From positions 635,936,786 to 636,000,785 of the forward strand of contig CM060915.1 of the NCBI GenBank assembly GCA_030737875.1: a stretch of DNA of 64,000 nt, read 5' to 3'. The position numbers and the translations under genes are program-made. The notes under the pieces were generated by a model. It ran no database searches. It was not told the origin of the DNA and was given only the letters and a program-made list of their open reading frames with translations. Below, piece after piece: positions 33,901 to 44,448 of the stretch. This DNA is from Allium sativum. Taxonomy: Eukaryota > Streptophyta > Magnoliopsida > Asparagales > Amaryllidaceae. The stretch's first letter is position 1. Every line of letters begins with the position of its first letter.

Positions 33901-35944
33901 ATAAGAATGATGTTGATCAAGGTCTGAGAGGTAATTAGAATACCCCAACTTGAACGACTTCAAGATTATCGAAAGATGATATTAGTTGTAATGGTAAAGA
34001 TGTTAGAAGAGATTTATTTTGAGAATATACACAACATCATTGAAAGGTTTGAGGATAGATAATGAGATTCCAAATTAAGGGAAATAAAAGAAGAGAATTT
34101 AAAGAAATGTATATGGATATTTCCAAAGTAGCAGAAGTAAAAGGGGCTTGAGTATATGGAATGATATTTTCATAATAAAAGAAATAAAAGGAACTTTGTG
34201 AAAATATAATGATATTTCAAGGTAACGAGATAAGATTTAGAATGGATTTATTCTAAAAACGCACGTGATGATTACGGTGTTCAAACAACGAAACCAAAGG
34301 GAGATTTCGTAACGGTTGTTTTAAAATGATAAGTTGAATAGATTCCGCAATTTTATATATTAAGTAATGTTATGGAAAATGGTTTGAAATAGTAGTTAAT
34401 GGAAGAATTGACATAATTTTAAGATATTTTTCCAAGTATATGAATAAAATGATCTGAGAATATTAATATATTAAAACTGATATATTATGTTTATGGCCAA
34501 GTGATGCTGTGTAATAAACCAATGGATCTGTTTTATTTTTATGATTGTTTATTTTGATAGTTAAATAATAGACTATCAAAATCTGGCCCAACGTTATTGG
34601 TACGGAAAGACCGAGATCGAATTTATATTCGAAAACTAGTCCGACCAATAAATACGAATACGTTGGAGATGCTGATCGAGATGGAGCAATTGAAGACTAT
34701 AGATCTTCATAAAACGGAAGAGTTACTTACAATCTCTGGTTGATCCCCAGAGATATACTGTGATTCTGCCATGACTGAAATCTATGGATTGTAAGGACTA
34801 CTCGCTACTGATCTGTAGGGTGATTCCTAGGATGTGGTAGGAGGGTGCCTTCGGGTCATCCTGTTCCTGGATGACTTGTATGGATGATGTGAATAATGGC
34901 CAGATGTTCCAAAAGTCGATTGTAACCACCAACCGGGAAATGACAAAATTGGGCAGGCAGCATGGCTATGTGGGTCGCCCCCATTAGGGTGTATAATCAC
35001 CTTTCTAGAGAAATTCCTTTTGCTTCTTTAATCTATCGATGTTGTCCCTTTCGGGAAACAGTGGTTTGAGCCAACCGTTGGTGATATACATTCGATACAC
35101 TTAAGAGAAATGAGTGGTCGGTCATGTGTGGGCTGGGTTGCAAGACGTTCTTGTTGAACCCAGTGTATTCCCCTCTAGAGATACACTATCGGAAGGTGGT
35201 TTCATACCTTGTCATAGTCGGAATCCAATCTCCAATAAGCGCTCGTGGTTTTGTTTGTATACTATATATGTGGAGCGTGAGATGCAAGCGTTCCGCTAGT
35301 TTCTATTTACTTGTATTTAGACACTATTGTAATATTAGAATAAGATATTGATTTCAAAAATGTTTTGGGTTATCGTAAGGTAAAAGCCATCCATTTTTAT
35401 GTGTGGATTTGGTCTAACAATTATCCTCTTCTTTCAAAAGGATTTTGAACTTTAAAAGAAAGATGGATGATATTATAAACTTAGCGAGTTTATTTCTCAC
35501 TCTGGTTCACCGGACTGACCCTGTGTTTGTAAATGCTCAGGTTAGACCGAGTTGTACAGGTTCAGGTTATCGAATGCTGTGAAGTTCAAAGATGACCTGA
35601 AGGAGTTCAAACGTATGATATTATCTAGTATTATTCCGCTGTGTGATGTATATGAGGACAGATTATTATAACTGTCCAGATGAATTGATGTACTCTGATG
35701 ATTGTAAGTTTTTATTTTAAAGCTCTCAGCAAAGTTTATTGACATATATTATATTTTGTTCCACTGCGATGTAAGATTCTGTGTTGTGATGGTTCTTCTT
35801 CGTATTCTTCTATTCTAATATTTCTTTCTTTCTTACCTCACCCTCTAATTTCTTTCAAATAACGTTCTAGTATTTTCGATGCTTGACTATTCGACATGGT
35901 GTTTTTGTGTCAATTTTCGGGGTCGAAAATCCCTGTTCGTTACA

Positions 35945-35949
35945 TACTT
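35945..35949. repeat. Target-site duplication of F2 solo LTR, right (tactt)
   Basis: Matches 24130-24134 exactly. Confidence 0.93.
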
Positions 35950-37258
35950 TCAACAGGTTATTAACACAACAACTAATCACTATTTAAACATAATATTTAT
36001 CAATCCAACGAGGTATATTTCAGCCACCAATACCCAACCAACTATCGTGCAATACCTAATGGGGTTCATACCCATACCTAATAACCAACACCAAGCTAAT
36101 TTCCATTTCGATGACCATTTAAGGTCCAAACCCATTCAAATTTCGACATTTTCAATTCCAAGTGTCATACACTTATGTGACTATATAAATACCACTTAAA
36201 AATCATATCTTTTCTACACCAAACATTTCCAAACCACACAACGAACTCATATAAACCATCATAAGTCATTATATAAATCAATCGAGTTCACAAAAAATAA
36301 CCATTATATAATTAGTCATTTTATATTTCAAAGCTTCTCACTTAGTATTCCACTCCTCCTTAATTTAGTTGTAGGACGTCTAAGCGATCCTGGATAATTT
36401 CGGCAGGTTCTCGCCATCATTGGTGTTTTCTGAAAATCAAACGGACAAGGGTTCGATGCTATGGGGTTCTTGAAATTAAAGGGTGTATAAGTGGGTGTAT
36501 GTTTGGATCGAGGAGCAAACAAGGCGAGGTTCAGCCTTATTAGGTTAGGGTTTTTGGAGGTGGGGCCCCCAGCTAGCTGGTATGTGGATGGAAGTGGGGT
36601 CCATAGCGGTTGTAGGTGACTAAGGGGGTGCGATTGTGGTGATTTAAAGGGGAGGAGGTAGGGTTTTAATGTAGGAAGAGGGTTTTGGGGCTTTTGAGGA
36701 GAAGGGGGTCCACGAGTTGGTGATAGCGGGTTGGAGGAGAGGCTTCTGCATGAGGGAGGGTCCTGGCGGCAAGTTGGAGGTGGGTAGGGAGATCGGTGGA
36801 TCTAGAGAGAGGGGAGAGGAAAACAAAATGAAGGGGAACAAAGTGAAAAAGTTGAGAGGAGGTCTTCTACTTATAGGCTAAGGGAGGGGCCAAATGCAAT
36901 TTGCTATGTGAGTTGTCTAGTGTAGGAGAGATGGTGTAGGAGGAAAGCTAAGGGGTTATGCTAAATTTCATATGAAGGGTCCAAACAAACTTGTTTATTG
37001 TGCATCCATTTAATTAGTTAGCCAACTAATATGCATACAACCTTTTCTACTACTTATTGTCACAACAACTCACCCAATATTAAATATATTTTCTAGTCAT
37101 GTTCACTAGTTTTTGTGATCTTCATTAATATATAAACAAATTTAAAATAGACTTTGTTTATTATTTTTATTAATTAAAACGAGCTTTAATTGACTATATA
37201 TTATTTAATCTTCAAAATTTAAAATTTAAAATTAGTTCCAAAATTCTAGGTCATTATA
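35950..37258 (-). repeat. H2 3' LTR, U3-side part
   Basis: Read on the minus strand the LTR starts at 37258 with TATAATGACCTAG (probably TGTAATGACC with one change, as in F2-1). CCTATAAGTAG at about 36870-36880 is a TATA-like box, followed by a CT-rich and GC-rich leader (36340-36850). It continues on the far side of the F2 solo LTR at 24134. The two parts together are about 4.2 kb, long for a pol-bearing chromovirus. Confidence 0.72.
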
Positions 37259-37275
37259 ATCACCCCAACTTAAAA
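37259..37275 (-). other. H2 polypurine tract region
   Basis: The minus strand reads CTTTTAAGTTGGGGTGAT directly before the LTR. The F2-1 tract at 49360-49375 is nearly the same (TTTTAAGTGGGGAAGAT), and both are followed outward by a TTTCGTCC/TTTTGTCC tract. Confidence 0.72.
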
Positions 37276-37356
37276 GAATTTTGTCCCCCATATTTGGATG
37301 AAAGTAAGGCTGAAATATAAATAATATCTAAGAGAAGAGTTTACCTCTCAAATGAT

Positions 37357-37689
37357 CTACTCCAAGATATCCACTCTGCACTCGGGATAAGACTTTCTAA
37401 TATTGTCCTTCATCTCCCATGTACAGTCACTTGGATCTCTGCTGCACTGCACTTTGATTTGTTTCACCTTCTTATTCCTCAGTTCCTTTATTTTCTTGCC
37501 AATTATCTTCAAAGTCACTCTTGGAACTGCTAAACATGGTGTGATTTCCAAGTCCTGTTGTGCTTCTTCCTCTATAATCAAATTAGGATCATGTATATAT
37601 TTCCGAAGATGAGAAATGTGAAAAACATTGTGCGCTCTAGATAACCATTTTGGTAACTGAGATAGAGTTCCAATTATTTCCAATATCAT
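37357..37689 (-). pseudogene. H2 pol: integrase C-terminal end and chromodomain
   Basis: A 110-codon open stretch contains AHNVFHISHLRKYIHDP (integrase C-terminal region), VPRVTLKIIGKKIKELRNKKVKQIKVQ and CTWEMKDNIRKSYPE (chromodomain tail, with Cys where Ala is usual). This identifies H2 as a chromovirus. The upstream frame is broken. Confidence 0.88.
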
Positions 37690-38720
37690 AAATGGACCAA
37701 TATACTTGGGCGATAACTTCCCACTTTTTCCTGAATCGGATAACTCCTCTTAGTGGAGAAACATTTAAAAACACCTGATCTTCAGCTGCAAATTCTAAAT
37801 CCGTTCTTCCAGAGTCTTCATATCTTTTCTATCTGCTTTTGTTTCTATCAACTTCTTCTTGATAAATTCCACTTTATCACTGCCTCATGGATCATGTCTG
37901 GACCCAATACAAGTCAGTTTGTAGACTCAATCCATCATACAGGGGGTATGTAAGGCCGACCATTCAATGCTTCAAAAGGAGATATCTTAATACTTGCCTG
38001 GAATTTATCATTATAAGAGAACTCTACAAGATGCAAGTGATCTTCCCATAATCCTCCGAAAATAAGGATGCAGAATATTTGATTCACTCTTTTAGTCTGC
38101 CAATCCGTTTGAAGGGTAATAAGTAGTGCTAAGGCTCAACATTGTCCCCAATATCGACTGAAATGCTTCCCAGAACGTACCAGTAAAGATCGGATCTCGA
38201 TCACTATCAATACTTCTAGGTATTCCATGTAGTCAGACTTTCTCCTTCACATACAACTGAGCAAGACTATAAGTTATTCTTGTTGATCTTACCAGAAGAA
38301 ATTGGGCACTCTTCGTCAGGCGATCAACGATAACCCAGATACCTTCATTACCTTTCTTCGTTCAAGGTAAACCATTGATAAGATATTTGGTCCCACTTCC
38401 ATTTAGGAATTTTCAGTGGTTGAAGCAATCCAACAACCTTCTGCTGATCGCTTTTGACCTGTTGGCAAGTTGGGCATCTGCTCACATATATCGAGATATC
38501 CCTCTTCATCGATTTCCACCAAAACGTGAGCTTCAAATCTCAATAAATTTTATAAACTCCTGGATGGATACTAAGTATGGACTTATGGCACTCATCCAGT
38601 ACTTCTCATTTAAGCTCTAGGATATCTGGAACACAAATTCCACTCTTAATCTCAGAACTCCTTTATTGTCAATCTTAAAGTTTGAGACTTTGACCTCTTG
38701 AATCCTTCTGCAAATTTTCT
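37690..38720 (-). pseudogene. H2 pol: integrase zinc-binding and core region, heavily broken
   Basis: The part at 38348-38536 reads FWWKSMKRDISIYVSRCPTCQQVKSDQ then GLLQPLKIPKWKWDQIS, the zinc-binding and linker motifs. The core can be followed through 37700-38340 (codons for IDSDRDP-like and QTD/E-like tracts) only in fragments across several frames. The gene is inactive. Confidence 0.75.
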
Positions 38721-38849
38721 GAACAAATTTATCATCCTTCTATTGAACATAAATCTTCTCAATCAGGGTGGGTTAACAACTAGATGGGCAATAATATTAT
38801 GCTTCCTGCAGAATGCATCTACTGCAACGTTGGATTTTCGTGGAGTGTA

Positions 38850-39376
38850 AAGTATATCTAGATCATATGCTTCCAGAAACTCTAACCAACTTTACTGCCT
38901 CATGTTTCAGTCCTTCTAGGTAAAAAGATATTTCAATGGTTTATGATCAGTAAAGAGCTTGAACTTTTCACACAGCAGGTAGTGTCTCCAAATCTTCAAG
39001 GAAAACACAACAACAAGCAATTCCAGGTCATGAGTGGCATATTTCTTCTCACGCGGTTTCAATTGCCTACTTGCGTGAGCAATAATTTTCCCTTTCGGCA
39101 TAATACCACACCGACTTCTTCACCAGAAGCATCCATACAAATAGTTAGCTATTAGTTGCCATCAATTATCGTTAAGACCAGGGCAGTGGTTAGCCTTTTC
39201 TTTAACTCATGAAATGCTTCTTCGCATTTTGTAGTCCAAACAAACTTGGCAGGCTTCTTGGTCAGCTTCGTCACAGTGCTAGATAATTTCAAAAAAAATC
39301 CTTTTTGAATTTCTGATAATAACTGGTTAGCCCAAGGAAGCTTCTGACCTCTGTAGGGGTTCTTGGTTGCTTCCAA
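38850..39376 (-). pseudogene. H2 pol: RNase H domain, broken
   Basis: The frames read KKRLTTALVLTIIDGN (39152 side), then GKIIAHASRQLKPREKKYATHDLELLVVVFSLKIWRHYLLCEKFKLFTDHKPLKYLFT (38916-39101, given in parts: ATHDLELLVVVF carries the Glu, LFTDHKPLKY the Asp). A stop lies between the parts, at about 39152. Confidence 0.85.
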
Positions 39377-39753
39377 ATTTGGATGACAATGATTTTACTT
39401 GGATCCATCAAGATTCCTTCTTCTTACACTACATTCCCAAGAAATTTTAATGTTTTCTTTCAGAAATGACATTTGGAAAATTTGGCCTCCAATACATTAT
39501 TTCTTAGAATTTTCAGGATAATTTCCAAATTCTTCACGTGCTCTTCCTCTGTCTTAGAGAAGATAAGAATATCCTCAATAAACACTAGCACAAATTTGTT
39601 AAATACCTCTCGTGACAACCGGTTCATTAAATCCACAAAATAAGCAGGGGAATTGCATAGTCCGAAGGGCATCACTAACCATTCGTAAAACAAGTTAGGT
39701 CCCCTGAAAGTTGTTAAAGGAACACAATCTTATGCAATTCTTAATTGATGAAA
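39377..39753 (-). pseudogene. H2 pol: reverse transcriptase fragment, cut by F1-3
   Basis: Motifs seen are YEWLVMPFGLCNSPAYF and VFIEDILIFSKTEEEH. The catalytic pair normally written F-I/V-D-D reads F-I-E-D, so the first Asp has become Glu. Upstream, FHQLRIA and VPLTTFRG lead to the F1-3 insertion at 39754, where the domain stops. The rest must lie beyond the window. Confidence 0.86.
39749..39753. repeat. Inferred target-site duplication of F1-3, left (tgaaa)
   Basis: These are the five bases before the TGTAACAACCC start of F1-3. The right copy is outside the window, so this cannot be confirmed here. Confidence 0.5.
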
Positions 39754-40642
39754 TGTAACAACCCGAAAATCTGGGTCAGTTTAAATTTTTTATTTTGGCA
39801 ATTTTAGTGAATTTTGAACATTTAAAATGAATTATTTTAAATAATATCGAGAAATTTATTTTGAATAGAATTAGAACGTACATATTTATATACGTCGTCG
39901 TTAGAATATAAATAATTATATATAATTATAAATGGAATTGAAAATGGCGCGGTAGTTCGATAATTCGATTTCAAACTTCAATTGAATGTACCGGGTGCAA
40001 AATAAACCGGATTTTAGTGAAACCAAAAATATTAGGATCTAATTGAGAATATCTTTCCAACGAATCCGAAAAATCGAAATTTCATAGCGGGAATCAAAAG
40101 ATATGTCTAGTTGAAAATTCTGAATAGTCGCTATGGAATTCAGGCCCTTAAAAATGGAGATTTTGCAAACGACCTCGGATTTCAACGAAACCACTTTTGT
40201 TGGATCCGTGGTGTCAAATTATTGCTAGATTCCAAATTTCATAATTTTTCGAATCAATATGTGAGCGTGGCAAAGGAAAACGCGTTTGACCAGTTTCAGT
40301 TGATTTTAATCGACTGGAAAATGGCTATTTTTCCAACGGTCTCAGAATTCAACGAAACTAGTTTTGTTATGACCGTATCGTTAATACGAAGCTAGAAAAT
40401 ATTTTTCTGGAATTTTTCTAGTTAGTATGTGACCCCGGTAATATGAAATGTACGTTTAAAATCCAATATAGTGATTAAAATGTAAATTTGATAAAAACTA
40501 ATTGAAACGATCGAATCAGCCTACGATACATATCCCATTGTGTTCAGAATGGGGTAAAACGCTATGGACGACAGTCGATGGGTTTGATTTCGAGTTAGAA
40601 ATAAAAGTCAACTTAAAAGAGAAAATAATAAAATAATAAATT

Positions 40643-40659
40643 ATATAAAAAAAACCCTA
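40643..40659 (+). promoter_or_regulatory. TATA box and telo-box of the F1-3 LTR
   Basis: ATATAAAA runs straight into AAAACCCTA, followed by a CT-rich tract (tactctctcttcc). Telo-box motifs near the start site are known from plant promoters of growth-related genes. The F1 solo LTR at 51002-51032 has the same pairing. Confidence 0.55.
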
Positions 40660-40739
40660 TACTCTCTCTTCCTTACTTCCCTCCCCCATTCAGTAAAACC
40701 AAAATCGAAAATAAAAAAAATAAAAAAACCTGCCTCTCT

Positions 40740-41050
40740 CCAGAACATCGTCGACCCCCCTCTTCGCGACTTGCGACGCCACAACAAGGAGCAGGCGCCC
40801 ACCTCTGTCGAGCTCTGGCGATCGCCCCCTCCATCTCTCCTCCTTCTTCTCCCTCCTCTCAATTCATTCGCGAGCCCCAATTTCCCTTACCCGAACCCTG
40901 TGCTACCACCGCACCCAATTGACAACCCCCTCCCCTGAGCAGTCGCGGCCACCGATGGCCCCACCCCGACTACGCCTCCGGCGAACTCAGCCCTTCCTCC
41001 TCAAGCCGCACCCCCTCCTCTCAGCAAACCCCCAGCGAAAGGTATTTTAA
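40740..41050 (+). promoter_or_regulatory. GC-rich block of the F1-3 LTR
   Basis: A C-rich block at the same LTR position as 2630-2880 of F1-1 but with different sequence. It ends at AAAGGTATTT (41038-41047), a weaker splice-donor-like site followed by T-rich sequence. No protein domain is recognised. Confidence 0.45.
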
Positions 41051-41144
41051 ATTTTCTTTTTTAAATTCAGTTTTAATTAGTTAAAATCAATTTTTTTTAA
41101 GCTTTACTATGTAAAGTTGATATCTTTATTATAGAATTTTTATA

Positions 41145-41265
41145 TTGTTAAAGTTTGAATTTTTATATAGCTAAAAGTTTGAATTTTTATATAGTTAAAG
41201 TTTGAATTTTTATATAGCTAAAAGTTTGAATTTTTATATAGCTAAAGTTTGAATTTTTAAATATA
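41145..41265 (+). repeat. Tandem array of about 24-27 bp units
   Basis: Five units of (C/T)TAAA(A)GTTTGAATTTTTATATAG, with longer and shorter versions alternating in the middle. Confidence 0.75.
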
Positions 41266-41423
41266 CAAAGAAACGATTTTTCTTAGTTTGAAAATATGAA
41301 AACACTTTGATTTGAAAAGATTCTTATATATATATAAAAAGAATAGAGTTTACAATGATAAGAAGAAAAAAAGATTCGATTTTTGAACTAAAAAAGATAT
41401 GGCTTTTATTAAAGGAAGCGTGG

Positions 41424-41729
41424 TAAAAATAGAATTTTTATCTATATAGCATCGATGTAAAAATAGAATTTTTATCTATATAGTAGCGATGTAAAAATAG
41501 AATTTTTATCTATATAGCATCGATGTAAAAATAGAATTTTTATCTATATAGTAACGATGTAAAAATAGAATTTTTATCTATATAGCATCGACGTAAAAAT
41601 AGAATTTTTATCTATATAGTAGCGATGTAAAAATAGAATTTTTATCTATATAGCATCGATGTAAAAATAGAATTTTTATCTATATAGTAGCGATGTAAAA
41701 ATAGAATTTTTATCCATATGGAGCGATTA
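41424..41729 (+). repeat. 34-bp tandem array in 68-bp dimers
   Basis: Eight exact-length 34-bp units (41424-41695) share TAAAAATAGAATTTTTAT plus CTATATAG and then alternate strictly between CATCGATG and TAGCGATG tails (variants CATCGACG and TAACGATG), so the real repeat unit is a 68-bp dimer present four times. A ninth, diverged unit follows. Each unit contains a seven-base inverted repeat, TAAAAAT/ATTTTTA. Confidence 0.92.
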
Positions 41730-44381
41730 TAAAAATATAATTTTTATATACATAGCAACAATATAAAAATGTGATTTTTATATATGTAGTGGCTACGGGC
41801 AACGAAAGTGACAAAAGGCGAGAACGGCGATGATTCCCTACATAAGAAGAGTCGTGGTATTGGATTAGCTAGTCGGTGAGAACTTCTCACTCTAAATTCT
41901 CTTTTTATATATATATATATATATTCTAGGATGCAGACGGTGCTTAGCAGCACCCGACACTCGTCATCCACAGACCATGGATGGCTTGTATGCTTGTTTG
42001 ATGTGTTGTGAAATTTGTTTGTGATGTTGATGTGAAATCGATAATAAAATGTAGATGTGTTGAAATAAATATTTTATCGTTAAAAATATAATTTTTAACG
42101 TGAATGTGAATAAATAAATATTTATAAACAAATCGGCCGATTTGTTTATATACACTGATTTGACGGATATTGATTGGGGTGATAAATTTTACACATCGCT
42201 CAACTACACAAATAAAAGTTTGTGTTTATTGATTTGAAACCCCACACAGGTGTTGGGATGAAATTTGGCATACACTAATCCCAATTATTTAATTGTATGT
42301 CGATCGATTGGTCGACAGGCTATGTAAGCGTTAATTATTTATATTTGATGCTTATGAAGTTGTGTGGTGCACCTTGGATAATGGTGGATTGTTTATCATT
42401 GCTATTATATACATGTGTTGTATGGAATCCATATAATTAACATTATATGGTGATTGATTGGGCCTCATTCCAATCGGGAAAATAATGAATATTATAAAAG
42501 AAAATTCATGTGTTGAATATAAAAATAGTCATGTGTTGACGAAGTGCATGTGTTGAAACTATTCATGTGTTGAGTAAAATATTCTAACAATAAAATTTAC
42601 ATCTTTATCATATTTAAAATTAGAACTACTTCACGGTGGAGTCTGATTTAAAAATCAAACGATAGATACCATAATTTTATAAAATATTTAACATAACAAA
42701 AATAGTGATGTGTTGACAGTACTCATGTGTTGAGATTAGTCGTGTGTTGAAAGAAATATAGATTCATGTGTTGAATAGAATAAATATTCAATTGTTGAAT
42801 AGAATAACGAATTTATTGAAATATATAAAGCCATGTTGATTAGAGTTGCGCTATTTTGACGTGAATGATATTTATATCGATTATATTCGTTTTTGTAATG
42901 AATATAGAAAAGAAGTGATTTCAAAATATAACGTTTTGAAAATATTATCATTTATATAGTAATGATATGAAATATTCAATTTTGATTTGAAATTGAATGT
43001 AGCGTTGAAATGATTTTGAAAACGAATTTAAAACGATTTATAAAATACGTTTCAAAAAGGAAATCGACGGAATATATATAATATATATATATTATATATA
43101 TAATGGCCTGAATAGAACGCGCCGCGCCGCGGCAGTTCGTGAATTTCGACCATTGACTTCGAATTGACGTTGCGGGAGATCTGACCGTCGGATTCTCCTA
43201 AAACCGGAACCGTTGGGTTTGTATCGAGAAGAGCTTTCCAATGAATATTAGAAATTTGAAATCTAGCGGTTGGATTTGGAATTATGTCCAAATCAAATTT
43301 AGAAAAGGTCGTTGTAAGTGCAGTTCGATGGCCGTTGATGGAAATCGACTGTACGGGCCTTGATAAAATTATTAAAAATATCTATAATTTGTGTAAAATC
43401 ATAAGAAATGATTTGGGGAAAATTGGGCTGAAAAATTCCATATTTGAAAAGATAAAAATAGATTTTTATCGAAAAGAACTATTTTTGAACTAGAATTAAA
43501 ATCAATTTATTTTTGAAATAAATAAATTGAATTTGAAAGTGATTTTAAAAATAATCAGTATTCCCAATACGTGAATTGGACTGGAGTTGAATCGAAATTA
43601 TCTTCGAAATATTTCGATGTTGGATTTCGTGATTATACAGATATTGTTATGGGAATTTGAAAGATATATTTTATATCGTTATTTCCAATACGATATTTGT
43701 TGGTTTCAGAATTTGATATTGAATATAAGCCGGTATATTTTCTATTCAGAACCTTGTATTTAATATCAAATGTGATTTGGGTTTATCGTGAATCGTGTTT
43801 TAGAAGACATTGGTTCTTTAACCCAGTTAAAGGCAGGATGTTGATAATTGAAAAGATTAAAACTAAGTGGAGTTTTAATGAATCTTTAATTAGATTAAAA
43901 ATGTGAATTGATAATTTAAATTATCAAATTTGAAAGGTGATCGAGAATGGAGTATCACCAGTTTTGCTCCAAAGCGGTAGTTAAATCTGTAATTAGATTT
44001 GAACGTGAAATGGTAATTAATTTTACCGATAACATCGTGGTGTTAGATATGGAGTATTACCAGTTTTGCTCCATGGGATGAATAGGTTGGGATTGGGAAA
44101 TAAAATAAATAATTACTTCGGTGTGGTTCGTTAATCCCGACTAGTTTGAAATGATATCCAAAGGAAGATTAAAGAATAAATTTAGAAGAATTTATCTTGG
44201 ATAAAATTAATGGGAACCTTTCCCTAAGAATGTGATTTTGTGAATAAATGAATATTCTGAATTGGAATGAGGCGTCTGTTGTGTTTGTGTAACATTTATT
44301 TCTCATATACGTGGGTTATTCAGAAAGGTCGGGTTTATACCCATTCTGAATAACCGATTCGATGAGATGTCGAAGACGAAG

Positions 44382-44386
44382 ACGGT
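44382..44386. repeat. Target-site duplication of F2-1, left (acggt)
   Basis: Matches 61718-61722 exactly. Removing F2-1 restores gaagacggtggttgaagacc, as in F1-1 at 6100-6119. Confidence 0.97.
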
Positions 44387-44411
44387 TGTAACGACCCGGA
44401 TTTTCAGCGAC

Positions 44412-44448
44412 TTTGGTTATCGACATAAACTCGATGTCGATAACCAAA
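44412..44448 (-). other. 15-bp perfect hairpin near the end of the F2 LTR
   Basis: The arms TTTGGTTATCGACAT and ATGTCGATAACCAAA are exact reverse complements with a seven-base loop. In the RNA this lies about 25 nt before the LTR end and the primer-binding site. The other LTR keeps it (56770-56806); the one change is in the loop. Confidence 0.8.

Larger units (their letters stand above)
24135..35944 (+). mobile_element. F2-type solo LTR, itself interrupted
   Basis: It starts TGTAACGACCCAG and ends GTTCGTTACA, with perfect tactt duplications and no internal region, so it is a solo LTR left by recombination between two LTRs. Without the inserted F1 solo LTR and its duplication (5,045 bp) it is 6,765 bp. 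The first 770 bp align with the start of F2-1 LTRs read on the minus strand (shared AAACGAGCTCGA, ATGGCGCGG, GTGAAACAAGAAAC, GAGACGTAG). Later parts align with F2-1 as well (aaggtctgagaggta, about 33920; the region 35040-35200 against 45000-45250 reversed). It is longer and clearly diverged from F2-1. Confidence 0.92.
39754..44386 (+). repeat. F1-3 5' LTR, first part
   Basis: It starts TGTAACAACCCG. It holds the duplicated module (40150-40430), TATA and telo-box (40643-40659), a GC-rich block (40740-41040), two tandem arrays (41145-41265, 41424-41730), the CATGTGTTGA cluster (42500-42770), an AT palindrome with GC hairpin and an ATCTGAC/GTCGGAT repeat (43075-43190). The last five bases are the F2-1 target duplication. 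Confidence 0.93.

Noticed and set aside
41424..41729. CRISPR-like array of 34-bp repeats
   Set aside because: The units are contiguous with no unique spacers, and the setting is a plant LTR.
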